NCBI RefSeq assembly: GCF_039555335.1
Contig: NC_092629.1
Coordinates: 31,580,203 to 31,644,202, forward strand
DNA from: Amphiura filiformis
Lineage: Eukaryota > Echinodermata > Ophiuroidea > Amphilepidida > Amphiuridae
Reading direction: 5' to 3'
DNA: 64,000 nt
Below are positions 12,481-25,540 of this stretch, one piece after another. How positions within the stretch are numbered: the first letter of the stretch is position 1; every line of letters starts with the position of its first letter. The position numbers and the translations under genes are program-made. Under the pieces are notes generated by a model, which was given only the letters and a program-made list of their open reading frames with translations, ran no database searches and was not told where the DNA came from.

Positions 12481-13382
12481 CGCCAATGCAGAGCACGCTG
12501 AACTTCAAAGCTAGTGCCGGTGACTGGAGCGGGACTGGAGGTAGATATATAGACTATAGCCAAAGTTTGAAGCTTGCAACTTGTTTTGACTCATCATGAT
12601 GATACTTACCACGCTAACAGAAAAACGGAACGCTATCGGCAATAATATTCTATTCCTGTTTGTGTGAAGACTAGTCTGCGTGAAGATGTCTGCCGAGATG
12701 CCGTCCGGGCCACCGTCACGTTCATGTGCGATTTTATGCCGCATTTAGTATTTATTGTAAAATATTAATATAATTCATGGTTTATTGCAACCTTTGTACC
12801 TTCAACCTATATGCTCAATATTAAAGTGACTCTTTTCTTCATTATTCCATTCTTTTGTGTGTGTGTGTGGGGGGGGGTCTTTCGTTCTATTTTACATTTT
12901 CTTCAACTATCTTTCCTTCTCTTTCCTTTCTGCGAAGGCAAAGCACAAGGCAAAGCACAAGGGGCAGCACCCCTGGAACTTTACGAAGCTCTTGGTTTTA
13001 ATCACAGTGTTTTAATGCAATGCTGATTTTTCATGGGCAAAATTAACACTGTTGCAATTTTATTATGTATTGGGTTATTTATGACAGACTTATATAAAAA
13101 GTGATGGTGTGCCCAGAAAATTTTCAGAGCCACAGAAAAATGGTATAAGATCATATGGTACTGTGGATTCTGTAGCCCTGCCATCATTTCTGTTTCTTTC
13201 CATTTTCGTTTTCCTTTTCTTCCTTCCTTATCTTCTTTCAGTTTCTACTTTCCTTTCCATCTTTCTTTCGACATACTTCTAAAGTCCGAATGACTTCAAG
13301 GAACAAATGCGCCGGAAGTATATTATAATTTATTACTTGTCTTTCTTACAAGTAAATTCCCCGAGGGCACTCAACTTATGAG

Positions 13383-13646
13383 TACCGTAAAATTTCGTCT
13401 ACAAGCATATATATGCCTCTAAACGAGGTTTTTTTGACACAAGAGACAAGAGGCAAACACTCTCAACAAAAACGTTATTTGGAGTTTGAACAACTATATT
13501 ACTGATAAAGGCGGCTGTACAAACATGTATATTTGTAAGACCAATCTATTGCAATGTTTTTGAGAAGGGTATTGGCCTTTCATATCTTTCGTTAAAAAAA
13601 CCCCTCGTTTAGAGGCATATATGCTTCTAGACGGAATTCTACGGTA
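13383..13646. mobile_element. MITE with ~50-bp terminal inverted repeats
   Basis: The left end TACCGTAAAATTTCGTCTA and the right end TAGACGGAATTCTACGGTA are inverted copies. The inner parts of the arms share GCCTCTAAACGAGG. The terminal TA fits a TA-targeting (mariner-like) non-autonomous element. There is no open reading frame. Confidence 0.75.
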
Positions 13647-16600
13647 TGTCAATAGGGCCAGTTATTATGATATTGTATGGGGCACAGTGTCGACTTCCTA
13701 TTCGATAAATATAAATTTAATACTCCGTTGGTGAGCGACGGGCGACTGGTATTTCACCGAACGCAAGAAAAGGAGTTCTATCTGATTGGCTAGCAATCGA
13801 TCGCTTAGGTCGCTTAGTAGTCAACTACAAACTCAAAACTGAGCATCGTATTCAACTCGATTGAAATCGATATTCTATTATTGCCGTAGATAAAGAGAGT
13901 GATAGCGTGTCAATAATGTACATTGTATTGCAGCTGGATTTTACATGCATTCTTTTATATAAATTTTTTCTCAAAGAGTTGAATATGATCACAATTTTTA
14001 CTCAGGATTTCAAATTTTTTACCCGCAAATTGCCGTTAAACATATCCACAGCAAAATACCGGTCCTCACTAATTAGTGTATTTAATTTCCAGTTAGTGCC
14101 AGACGAGCGTCACGTAGTTGCAAGATATCCTCGGTCACGAAAGTTATGATTCAAAAAGTAGTTTATGAAAAGTACGAACTGACTTATTATTAAGATGGAC
14201 ATGCACTCATAAGAAACTCATACAGTATTGTACATAACTATATAGCTAGGCAGAGTGGTGGTAAACTATGCACACAGTTCTGCGATCTGCAGTGTATCGC
14301 CGGGAGCTAATTTGCATAACTTGCGCGGTGTCCCTGCGGAATTCGACCTTCAGCAAACTGCAAACCAGTTCGGATTTACTTTATATACTAGTAGTAGGCC
14401 ATACATACTGTAGTTACTGTCCGTTTTCCTATACACAATACTCAGTGCGCTCACCATTGACGCGTGACCTCTACAAATAGTGTATGTTAGAAGTATAGGC
14501 CATTGCCTAGTTGACGTCACTACTGTGTAAAAAATAACCGGCCAATATTTAAAGTATTCTCTGAAATTCTAGAAAATATAGTTTTGTAACATGTCCTAAA
14601 TTTTTAGCTAATTTAGGTGTTTGGAAATATTGGTACTTTTGTACCAAAAATGTGAAGAAATTATTTCTAAACCGTGTTAAGTCATTAAGCTTCTCATTTT
14701 CAAGAACGCTGGTTAACAATAAGCAGACTATTGTCTCATTTCGTAAACAAAAGCCCACAGTATTGTTACCTTGCGTTCGCTTTATAATCGTTCACCCAAC
14801 TGAAACTATAATACCAGCTCATTGCGCAGGTAAAACAGACACAAGTGCAGTGTGTATTTAACCAGAGAAGATCTGATGTAACATAGTTGAGCCGTTTTCA
14901 TTGAGTGTTATCTTGGTTTAATAGCTTTTAATAGGGTTTAAGTCCTTCAAAGGTCGTGGTGAGTTCTACTGTAGACATGACTGCATCATGATTATTTTTA
15001 AGTCAACAACATTCAACAATATGATCACCGTGATAGTATGAGAGTATCAGTACCGTGGGTGTCAGTGATCCTGGCCTGACACAGTAGACAAACAAACAAA
15101 CAAACACGCCACACACATGACACATGCATGCAAGGTAACATTGACTATACACTAATCAAACAATGGTATTGATCCTGTACAACTGGTCGTGTTTTATTTA
15201 CAATCGATTCATTTAAAATCCCCATAGTAAACATTAATTTTGGCAAGAGTTTTCTCTCTCTGGAACGAGGATGCATCCACTGGCTCCGCGTAATGAAAAG
15301 ATCTAACATGATTGGTCAATTTAGCTCCGCGAAGCGAAAAGTAAGCTACGCGTAGCAGCTCCACGTTGTGGCGGTTACGGCCAGCCATATATTGATCATG
15401 CGAAAATCGTAAAACATAGAATAGAAACTGTGTGGCAGGCGCTCAAAATCTCAAATTGTATGCTTAGCCTGAGTTGCACGGCCTATCTCGAATAAAATCA
15501 CCATGCGTAGTTGTTGAAAAACGTGAGGATTCATCGTACTATCACGGCAATTTTTAACACGAAGATATAGGGATGATGACGGTGTGTGGGGTAACTTGCA
15601 ATTTACACTCCAGAGCAGCTAATTAGAACGTCATCAGAAACAGAATGGGAGAGCTATCTTCAAAGTACGCATTTTTGATTTATCAGGGACAGGCTTGACT
15701 GGAAGCTCCTAAATGATCGTAGATATGACAACTTATGTACTAGTACATCTAAACCATTTAAAGTTTGCAAATTGTGATCCCAATGGTATGTTTTGTGGCC
15801 GAGAGGAGGAGGAGGGGGGCAAGTGAGTTTTGGCAGACTGAAGGGGGGGGGGGGGGCAATTTTTGGCACCCCATTTGGAAATTTTATTACCCGGGCTCAT
15901 GATTATTTCACAGCCCCTTAGTCACAAGTCATTACTTCACGATTATAACTTGTATAAACAAAAGAATCAAGGAATCGTTATACAAGATGTCCGATAAAAA
16001 GGTTACATTTTGAAAATGAACCGAATTTTGCGATGGTACATCAAAAATGTATAACACTGTAATTTTTTAAGATATTATTTGATCATATCTCAGTGTATCT
16101 ATCTGCTAAATTTCAACCCAGTATCTTTAAAGCAACTTAATGAGCGCGATATGGCAGGGTTGTCAAGAGTGACTAACCATCAATAGTAACTTCCTATCTT
16201 TTAAAGGAGGGAAGGTGTATTGATATCATCTAGTGATGTGCATCCGTGACATCTGGCTGGCAATCATGGCGATCTGCATTGATAAGTAAATCTCTGAGAA
16301 CAATCATATGATTATGTGTTTAGTCACAAAGTACAAATCATACGACTGTTCTCAGAGATCACAAGGTTAGTGTGTTATATCCTGACTAGGTGTTATAACT
16401 AAGGTAACACAACAGATACGTCATAATTAGACCCAGCAACCAATAGGGGTACCTTTTGGCGGCTTTGATTGTGCTTTGATGCTGCTTGATTGGGCTTTGA
16501 TGCTGCTTGATTGACAAGGCGGCTTTGATTGTGCGCCCTGTGTGGCTGCACTGGTTATGTCCTCTTAAGTTTTGATGATTTATATGTCTTAACAGTAATT
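13647..16600. other. No gene recognised
   Basis: AT-rich intergenic DNA. Seen here: a G run with flanking CAGCCCCTTAG at 15790-15920 that resembles the repeat at 20940-21160; a short inverted repeat around ATCTCTGAGAACA at 16288-16365; and a local repeat of GGCGGCTTTGATTGTGCTTT-like words at 16455-16535. Open frames are short and unrecognised. Confidence 0.5.
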
Positions 16601-16800
16601 TTTGGTCACCAAAGTTATATCAGTGTGCAGAGCTAAGCTCCTAGATCAACCTTATCAACTCTGATGTCGGATGATTCTGCATTTTTGGTGTATTTTGTGA
16701 TCATATTTTTGTGTATGATGCTACATTTTGGCCTATACTGATAACACACAGTTGGAGTGGATATTGATTGTTTTCTACTTGACTGGACTCCCACACACAT

Positions 16801-19800
16801 ATGGCTAAACTACTATTATATCCTTTTGTTGTGCTCCTATTGATCTATATGGTCATGGCTGCAATGACTGGTATCTCCTATTCAAGAGGAGAGCTGTTGA
16901 ACATGAATCCTGGTAGAATACGACTACCCAGTGATGTGTATAATACCTTGGTGGACTTGAATATTTGTTCTGTATGTCCAACTAGAAGAGGATGTAGAGC
17001 TGGAAGGGATAAGCAAAGGCCTATTTCAGTTATAGTAAATCAGAGACACACAGAGGTAACTGTTGGTAATCCTAGTTCCCATACAGGGCAGAATCTTGAC
17101 AACTTATGTGAAATACCTCCCCCTAATCAGGGACATGCAGAAGTAACAGTTGGTAATCACAGTGCCCATACAGGACGGACTCTTGACAATTTACGTGCAA
17201 TACCTCCTCATAATAAATCAAAACTTAATTTTTGTTGTCTGAATGTACAATCTCTCAGAAACAAAACATCAGAATTTAGTGACCTTGTACTGGAAAACAA
17301 TCTTGATATTGTTGCAATAACCGAAACCTGGCTATACCCATCTGGTGATGAGATAGCAATTTCTGAACTCACCCCGACTGGTTATACATTTCAACACATC
17401 CCAAGATTAAATAGGCGTGGTGGTGGTGTTGGAATTTTGTACAAATCCAACTTAACTGTAAAAATCAAAAGTGATGTCAATTCTTACTCAACATTTGAAT
17501 CATGTCATGCAGAAATAAGTAGCAACTCAACATCCGTGCACATTGTAATCATATATCGCCCTGAAAATGATAGTACAGGACGTAGGTGGAATTTTGGGCT
17601 ATTCCTCAGTGAGTTTGAGAGCCTGATTGATGATTACCTGTTGCAACCATCAGAGTTAATATTTACTGGTGACTTTAACATACATGTTGATGATTTGACT
17701 GACAGTGAAGCAAATCGGTTTAAGTCTCTGTTGTCATCGAATGGTCTTTTTCAGCACATCACAGAGCCCACACATAGACAAGGCCATTGTCTTGATTTGC
17801 TTATTACTCGTGAAAATGCACAATTAGTATCCGATATTTATCTTCATCCTGGTTTGTCATGGCATTATGCAATTATGTGTACATTAAATCTTCAAAGGCC
17901 TCAAGCTCCTTCTGTGTCTATCACCACACGTCGTCTCAAAGCAATTGACATCAATGCCTTTCGCGCTGACTTAAGTTCGTCCTTAGCTGAGATTGATTTT
18001 GCAACTATGGATATTGAATCTTGTGTTGAAAATTATAGTCTTGCCCTTAGTGGCCTCCTGGACAAACATGCCCCATCGCGAACGCGAACTGTTAGGTTGA
18101 GACCAAATAGTCCATGGTTTCATGAGGGCATCCGGATAGCGAAACAAAAAGGAGACGGCTTGAGCGCAAGTGGAGAAGTACAAAGCTTGAAGTTGATTTA
18201 CAAATGTACTGTGAACAAAAGAACACTGTAAATAAGTTAATTGAACAGGCTAAAATAGAGTACTACTCAGGTCAAATCAATGAGAAAGCAGGTGATCAAA
18301 AACAGTTGTATAAGGTTGTAAATGATATGATACAAAAAAGCACAAAACCTGTGCTTCCACAGTGTGAGTCTGATGATGCTCTTGCCGAGCAATTCTCTGA
18401 GTTCTTCAGTAAAAGATAGTGGATATACGTAATACTTTTCCTAGCAAATGTACTGATCCATTTTCATGTGAGAATGAATCAAACACCACTGTTTATCTTA
18501 CTAGCTTTAAACCTGCCAGTGAAGTTGAAGTCCGGGATATTATTTGTAAGTCACCATGTAAAACCTGTGAGTTGGACCCTGTCCCAACATCACTGGTCAA
18601 AGAGTGTATTGATGACTTTGTTCCTCACATTACCTACATCGTAAATAAATCTTTTGCTGAAGGTATTTTTCCAACCACTCTCAAGACTGCATACATTAGA
18701 CCCCTGTTAAAGAAAACTGGTTTGGACAAGGAAGTCCTAAAAAAATTATAGGCCTGTAGCCAATCTGGAGTTCTTAGGAAAGACAATCGAGCGTGTTGTA
18801 TCGGCTAGACTGAGTTTGGTTATAAATGAAAATAATCTTTCCGATGGGTTTCAGAGTGCTTACAGGCCAAAACACAGCATTGAGACCGCTCTATTGCGCG
18901 TTGAAAATGATATTTTGGCTGCTATGGATGAGGGAAACGTAACCGCTCTCATCCTTTTAGATTTAAGCGCGGCATTCGATACCGTGGACCACAACATTTT
19001 GCTAAGCAGACTTCGTGATTTTATTGGCTTGAGAGGTAATGCGCTTGCATGGTGTCAATCATATCTGAGTAACAGGCCAGAGTATGTTCGCGTTGGGAAC
19101 TCCTCCTCCACTCCAGTTGTTCATGATTATGCAGTCCCGCAAGGGTCAGTCCTTGGACCCCAATGGTTCACCATTTATACCTATCCAGTTCATAAGATAA
19201 TCCTCAAATACAAATTACAGTATCATGTATATGCTGACGATACGCAGTTGTACATGTCTTTCAAACCAACCCAAGAATGTGCTGATCAAACCATTGAGTG
19301 TATTGAATCATGCATTTGTGAGATCCGTAAGTGGATGCAGGAGAATTTTCTAAAATTGAACGATGAAAAGACTGAATTTGTTTTAATTGGTTCTCGACAA
19401 CAGCTGTCAAAAGTTAATGTCCCACATATTACAATAGGAGATTCTGACATCACTCCTTCATTGAGTGCACGTAATCTAGGTGTTATTTTGGACTCGTCAA
19501 TGTCTCTTAATACTCATGTATCAAGTATTGTACGTTCAGCATCATTCCATATCAGAAACATTGGTAGAATAAGAAAGTACTTAAGTCCTCATGCTACTGA
19601 ACAAATTGTTCACAGTTTTGTAACCTCCCGGCTTGATATGGGCAACTCCCTCTTGTTTGGCCTTCCTCAAGATCAGATTGCACGTCTACAGCGTATTCAG
19701 AACACTGCTGCGCGCTTGGTCACTTTAACTAGAAAGAGATCTCACATCACTCCAGTTTTAAGAGAGTTACATTGGCTGCCGGTTGGTTACAGAATTGTTT

Positions 19801-20251
19801 ACAAACTGTTGCTCATTGTTTTTAAATCACTAAATGATCTTGCACCAGAATATATCAAATGTCTCCTCCAACCATATAACCCTCCTCGTATGCTCCGTTC
19901 TAGTGACAAATCGCTTCTCTGCGAACCCCGTTCAAAACATTCATGGGGGGATAGGGCTTTTTCAATTGCTTCACCACGTCTCTGGAATACTCTGCCAACC
20001 CACATTAAACTAAGTACATCTTTAACACAGTTTAAAAGTTCTTTAGAAACTCACTTAATGAAAGAAGCATTTTACTGATGTGCATCACCATATTTTGTTC
20101 ACCTATTGATTGTTGTTCGTGTGTGGATTGGGTTGTAATGAAAATTTTTATTTTGTAGTTTAAGTTAATCTTTGTATCGCGCCTTGAGCGCCATTGATTT
20201 GGTGGAGATGTGCGCATTAGAAATTCACATTATTATTATTATTATTATTAA
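16801..20251 (+). mobile_element. Near-full-length L2-type LINE (endonuclease-reverse transcriptase) with three A-run frameshifts
   Basis: A non-LTR retrotransposon reading frame of the L2/CR1 group. The APE-type endonuclease lies at about 17220-17900 (ITETWLYPS, GGGVGILYK, FTGDFNIHVDD, SWHYAI). The reverse transcriptase lies at about 18560-19500 (LDLSAAFDTVDHN, VPQGSVLGP and the catalytic YADDTQLYM near 19230). The C-terminal LHWLPV and WNTLPTH blocks follow, then a stop at 20078. The 3' UTR ends in an ATT tail at 20229-20251. The frame breaks three times: near 18148 and 18413 one A is missing from an A run, and near 18740 one A is extra. Correcting for these, 16801-20078 equals 1093 codons. 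The 5' UTR boundary is not determined. This is the least decayed LINE in the window. Confidence 0.9.
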
Positions 20252-20254
20252 TTC

Positions 20255-21480
20255 GCATTAAAGACCTCATTCGTTGAAATCGCTCAAAAAATAAAGACAC
20301 GATGAATTAAAAAAACCAAAGGAAGAGGCAAATTCAAAAAACAAAAATTACAAGTTTCTCCATTGCATGCCCTATTGATTTGTACACAAAGCGTTCTTGA
20401 AAAATAGAAAGGGCGCCGTGGTTACCATTCATTAGCATATTAAAACTAACATCGTGCTTGCAATGATTAGAAGCTATTAGAACATAAAAGTTAAACTTTG
20501 AATTTCGTTCCTTCCTAAGGTTTAGATCATCGTTTCTTTAAGTCTCAACCAATTTTAACAAATGAGGTCTTAAATCAGAGCTAAAAGGTACAGAAACTGA
20601 CTGCTTGTTTTAATTTGTATATATTTGTCTTTGTTTAGGATATACAGGGAAGAACTGGTATACCTCAATTATTTGGCGCACAGTATTACCTTGTGAGAAA
20701 GCTCTTGTAAATATATTATGGTCATGATTGTCTATAACAAGAGGAAAAATACAAGCCCAGCTAAGCATTTATGGACAGTGATACTATTATGTTGCGAGCG
20801 CAGCGAGTGGGAAAATGTGCATATTTAAGCGTTTCCGTACTATTTTCCAAAGCCTTATCAGAGCGTTTTATTTAAAAGGCGCCCCATGAATGTGTGCCAA
20901 ACATCGCTTCCCCCTCCCCTCTCAGATTGCCAAAAATTGCTCCCCCCCCCCATTTTACCCTCCCACCAGGGCTCATAATTATTGCACAGCCCCTAAAGCG
21001 GGGAAGTCTTATTTTTTTACAGTTAATTTGACATTATGATACTTAGAAAATGTCTCCCCCCCATTTTACCCTCCCACCAGGGCTCATAATTATTGCACAG
21101 CCCCTAAATCGGGGAAATACTTTTTACAGCTCATTTGACTTGATGATACTTAGTGAATCAAAGGAGTAAATAAATAAAACAAAATACAATAATATTCATT
21201 CATCTATTCATTTATGAAACTTCTTTTGTCTGATGCACAACCCAATCTTTTTTCCAGTTTGGCATATGGTCCAAACTAAATACATCAACATTACATTATA
21301 ATACAGAGATATATTAAATACTTAAATATTTATGTATCTAGAATTCATTGAAGTACAAACATATTACGCTAAAATTAAAACAAAGTATAAGTAATTATAG
21401 TAATACTAGACCAGCTAGAGAACGCTACAAGGTGATATTCAAACACATAACTAGAGATAATTTGCGCTCACAGAGCGCAG
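20255..21480. repeat. Gene-free stretch with a ~115-bp direct duplication at 20940-21160
   Basis: CCCATTTTACCCTCCCACC followed by AGGGCTCATAATTATTGCAC occurs at about 20951 and again at about 21061. Each copy is followed by CAGCCCCTAAA and a similar ACTT-rich tail. A related block is at 15840-15930. No gene is seen. Confidence 0.65.
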
Positions 21481-21499
21481 ACAATCGCAAGGCATGTAA

Positions 21500-22100
21500 C
21501 CCTTTAATAATGACCTTTTGACCTGACCTTTGACCTTAATGTTTCCCGAGGTTTGTTGTCACCGAAATTGAGCCCCATACCCCTTACAGAAAATGACATT
21601 ACGGTATAAGATTTGGCCCCAGATAACCTTTGACCTGACCCCTGCAAAGTGTTCCAACATATTCCCCCTGGTCATTAAGTTTGTTGTCACCGAGTTTGAG
21701 CCTCGTACCCCTTACAGATGTCCAAAAAATGCATTTCTAAAATTTGACCTCTATATGACCTTTGATCTGACCCCTGCAAAAATGTTCCCCTGGTCATGAG
21801 ATTTGTTGTCACTGAGTTTGAGCCCCATACCCCTTACAGATATCCAGAAAAGGAAATTATAAGATTTGACCCCAGATAACCTTTGACCTGACCCCTGCAA
21901 AGTGTTCCAAAATATTCCCTGGTCATTAAGTTTGTTGTCACAGAGTTTGAGTCCCGTACCCCTTACAGATGTACAGAAAATGCATTTCTAAAATTTGACC
22001 TCTGTATGACCTTTGACCTGACCCCTGTAAAATGTTAACCTGGTCATGAGATTTGTTGTCGCCGAGTTTGAGCCCCATACCCCTTACGGATGTAATTGTA
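21500..22100 (+). repeat. ~125-bp tandem repeat carrying TGACCTTTGACCT sites
   Basis: TTTGTTGTCACnGAG-type blocks occur near 21552, 21680, 21802, 21931 and 22052, giving about five monomers. Alternate monomers are most alike, so the array is built of ~250-bp dimers. Each monomer carries a TGACCTTTGACCT-like motif; perfect copies lie at 21524-21536 and 22007-22019. This motif is the reverse complement of the DR1 element AGGTCA-n-AGGTCA. Diverged sequence with another copy continues to about 22260. Confidence 0.8.
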
Positions 22101-22338
22101 AGATTTTACCCCCTTAATGACATTTGACTCCAATTCTTTGTACAACTTTTAGACACTGGCTAAAGGCGATGCAGGTATGCAAGTGACGAAGAAGAAGCAT
22201 TTTTAGTGAAAATCACATTTTGGCTATAATGACCTTTGGATGACCTTTGACCCCGAGTTGGTCATGTAGCATTTGTGCCCCCACCCAATGGTCCTTGTGA
22301 CCAAATATGGTCACATTGGCCTAAAGCATACAGGTAAT

Positions 22339-23500
22339 ACAACTTCTAAGTTCCCCCTAATACTTTTTAAAATAAGTCTAAAAATATTTTACGAAATGTA
22401 AAAATGTTTGTTTTACCCCTGTGGACCAATTTCTAGCGTCATACATCATTGCGTTCAGTCACAATGGTTAATTATGTAAGAAAAGAGGCCGTTTAAAAGT
22501 TGCACCTGAGCCCACAGCAGTCAGGTGTTCTGTAATTAGGGATTCAATCATGTTTCACCGTTGTTCATCACTGATTAACAGCGATGGGTCTGCGTCGTCT
22601 GCGTGGTTTATTTCGCGAGGGAAGCTTTAGCTTTAGCTGCCCTCGAGAAGTAAATCACAGTTAATCGATGATGGACAACGGCGAAACATGATCGAATCCC
22701 TTTCAACAACGAAAACAAGCTAAATATCGTCTAATTCACACGATTATTTCATGAGGAATGACCAGTTTAGTCATTGCCACTAAACACAAGAAGGTCGATG
22801 CTTTCCTGTTGATAGCAGCAAAAGAACTACAGATTAAAAGAGCAGTATTTAGCCGCTTCCCCCAAAATAATGAAAACAACAACATGTTGCGCACACAAGT
22901 TCCAGGTATGGCACATTTCTGACGCGGTTCGCGTACACGCGCTTCCATTAACTTGCGTTCGCGTATACGCTACTGGCAAATTGTGGATTCATTACGGATT
23001 AACAACGATTGGCGCCTGTACAAAAGTACGGGAAAAGTTGTTGAACAAACACATGAATAGGCCTTGCCTGCTGAATTGTTTGAGAGTTGACTCCTATGGA
23101 CTTAGATGCAACTTTTAACACAGTTTATAACGGTCTTTTTTTTACATAATGAACCATTGTGATTGAACGCAATGACGTGTGACGCTATAATTTGTTCCAT
23201 AGGTGTAAAACAAATAAGGCTGCACATGTCGTTTGAATTTCGTCAAATATTTTTCGATTATTTGAAAAAGTATTTAGGGGGAACTTAGAACTTGTGCTAT
23301 GGGGTCAGGTGCAACTTTTAAAACGGTCTCTTTTCTTACATAATTAGCCATTGTGACTGAACGCAATGATGTGTGACGATATAAATTGGCCCACAGGGGT
23401 AAAACAAACAGGGCTATATATATCTTTTTACATTTTTACATTTCTTAAAATATTTTTCGACTTATTTAAAAAAGTATTAGGGGGGAACTTAGAAGTTGTG
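22339..23500. mobile_element. Long-TIR non-autonomous element with nested hairpin and internal arm duplication
   Basis: Arms of about 185 bp are inverted: left 22339-22525 begins ACAACTTCTAAGTTCCCC, and right 23305-23500 ends GGGGAACTTAGAAGTTGT. A third, direct copy of the right arm lies at about 23110-23300. Between the arms, 22538-22703 folds into a second hairpin (GGGATTCAATCATGTTTC against GAAACATGATCGAATCCC). No transposase is seen. Confidence 0.8.
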
Positions 23501-23924
23501 TTCCCTGTATGGCTACAATGGCTCGTTATAAGTTTGACAGAAGAAAGAAAGAAGAACTGACCAAAAACAGAACACTCGCAAATTGGAAATTTGCGATTGT
23601 AAATATTGCACTCTGTGACAGCAGTGAACATCTTTCTTTAAATTGTCTAAAAGTGGCGGGAAATGAAACGAACTCTCAAAAAGTAATTCAGTCGTTATAA
23701 ATAAACCTTATAAAAAGGGTGTGATGACCAGAGTTACCCCGGTTTAGGACAACTTTGGTCGTCTCGTATAAAGTCGGGGGCATCAAATATAAAAATTCAT
23801 TTTTTTTCACTTGCAGGGGTGATATAAATAGTTTTAACTATTCAACATTTAAAAATGTTGTCAAGCGAGGTCCATAACTTCTGAAAACGACGAATGCTTC
23901 CCAAACAAACATAAATGGCGGGTT

Positions 23925-24040
23925 ATATGAAGGGTATATAAAACATTGCGAAGAAATGTTTACCAAAAAGTATTTTACAATAACATTTTTTAAATGTTAT
24001 TTTAGTGTTTTCTATACCTTTATATAACCACATAGGCACG
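23925..24040. repeat. Dispersed AAAACGTTTT-type repeat, family C, copy 2 (partial)
   Basis: GGCGGGTTATATGAAGGGTA at the left and CCTTTATATAACCACATAG at the right form inverted ends around ACATTT-rich DNA. It resembles the fuller copy at 61990-62243. Confidence 0.55.
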
Positions 24041-24406
24041 AAAATCGCGGGGGAGGGTACGGGGATGCCCCGGCCACCTAAATATTCCATTTGGGGACGT
24101 CCCTCCCAAAATTCTTAATAGAAGAAGAATTAAAGCATTAATATTAATTGTTCTTTGCATCTTCCTTTTACTCCCCCCCCCCCCACCCCGGCGTGTTTTG
24201 GGCCAAAATAGGGTAACATTTTAAACCAAATACCAATTTAAATGGTCCATCAAATACCAAAATGCACCTTCATTTTCCGCGCCCAAATGTCCCAGTAAAA
24301 CCGGTACAAAATATGCTTGTATAACCCCTAGATATTTGAGCATGTTCAATTTCTGACTCCCTGTATAAACCTATGGAGTCATTTGTAGGGGTCATGTTGC
24401 AGTGTA

Positions 24407-24852
24407 CTTCGGTTATATTTATAAATGCGCTTTTATGAATACGCACGTGACTCATGGGCACGACATACCAAGACCAGCAAGCGTGACCAAATCCTCATGC
24501 ATTGACCACTATATAGAAAAGGACAGGGACTCTGTAGATAAATATCATCAAATTTAAGTATTAATTGAATAGCAAAATTATTACACATGGATATATTCCG
24601 AATTTGTAGTTAGCAAAAACAACATTTTGAAAGTATTTGACGACTGAAAAAAACATTCAACGACGGAAACGTTTACAATATAATCACAGTAGTCTCATGT
24701 TGTTCCGCCTCTGCATTCAAATGTATAGGAAGACTATCCGCTATGTAGAAGGTCACTTTGAGACTTACGGTCTACAAGCTGTTGGTTATAGCAGCGCGGA
24801 GGTGGCCACGTGCGTATTTATAAAAGCGCATTTATAAATCATTCCTGGTCGA
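24407..24852. mobile_element. MITE family A, copy 2
   Basis: Diverged homologue of 5064-5515 in the same orientation. The inner inverted pair ATTTATAAATGCGCTTTTAT at about 24418 and its exact reverse complement near the right end define its arms. Shared interior blocks include AAACAACATTTTGAAAGTAT and the TCTACAAGCTGTT segment. Confidence 0.75.
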
Positions 24853-25010
24853 ATACGATAGGATTTCGGTCATTAAGCACGTTAACACGGCTACCCAATA
24901 GGACTGGGGTTTGAAACTTAGTCTCCGGTCAAAGCAGGTAGTTGAATTCGGAAGGCGATCATACACTAAGGAGGCTTATAGGCTTGAAACAGGCACTGTC
25001 TTTGATTGGT

Positions 25011-25065
25011 TAGGGTTAGAGTTAGGATTAGGATTAGGGTTATGAATAGGCTTAGGGTTAGCTTA
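25011..25065 (+). repeat. Degenerate interstitial TTAGGG repeats
   Basis: A run of GGGTTA, GGATTA, GAGTTA and GGCTTA hexamers resembling the metazoan telomere repeat TTAGGG. It is short and impure, so it is either an interstitial telomere-like tract or chance simple repeat. Confidence 0.5.
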
Positions 25066-25232
25066 CACAAAATAATTACATGAAGGTTGGACACCGCCCC
25101 ACCCCCCTCAAGTAGCTTGTTGATTCAAAAGCTAGTGAGGGCTCACACATGTTCAGAGTGCCCGTCAGGAAAGGTTAGAATATTTTCTATCTAATTACAC
25201 CTGAAATCCTATCGTGATCGACCAGTAATGCT

Positions 25233-25452
25233 ATTAGAGAGAATGTGGTGAAAAGGGACTTACATTAGAGGGCATATCTGCAAAGCGATCACTATTTGGC
25301 CACAAGACGCATACCTTCATCACTAGCTAAATCTAGGTACAACGAGCCCAGTGTAAAGAACACCAAGTACCCAGTACATTACAGTATGCTAAGTTTCACC
25401 GTGCGATATTTAGTAACGACGAGATGATGCTAAAGATGTTTGCAGATCTCTG
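25233..25452 (-). pseudogene. GPCR pseudogene fragment A
   Basis: Minus-strand DNA matches the TM4-TM5 part of the intact GPCR gene at 46464-47588, roughly 46920-47148. The shared block CTATTTGGCCACAAGACGCA is exact. It has indels, including loss of about 20 bases relative to the gene and to fragment B, so the frame is destroyed. The homology ends at TTTGCAGATCTC. The following 80 bases (to about 25534) match the DNA after fragment B but not the gene, so A and B share a later duplication. Confidence 0.85.
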
Positions 25453-25540
25453 ATCCTCAAATGATTTCCGACGAATTTAATGACTTTTTACAAGCATTGG
25501 GCCTAAATTAGCATCCACAATAGTTACAGATGGGAAGAAC

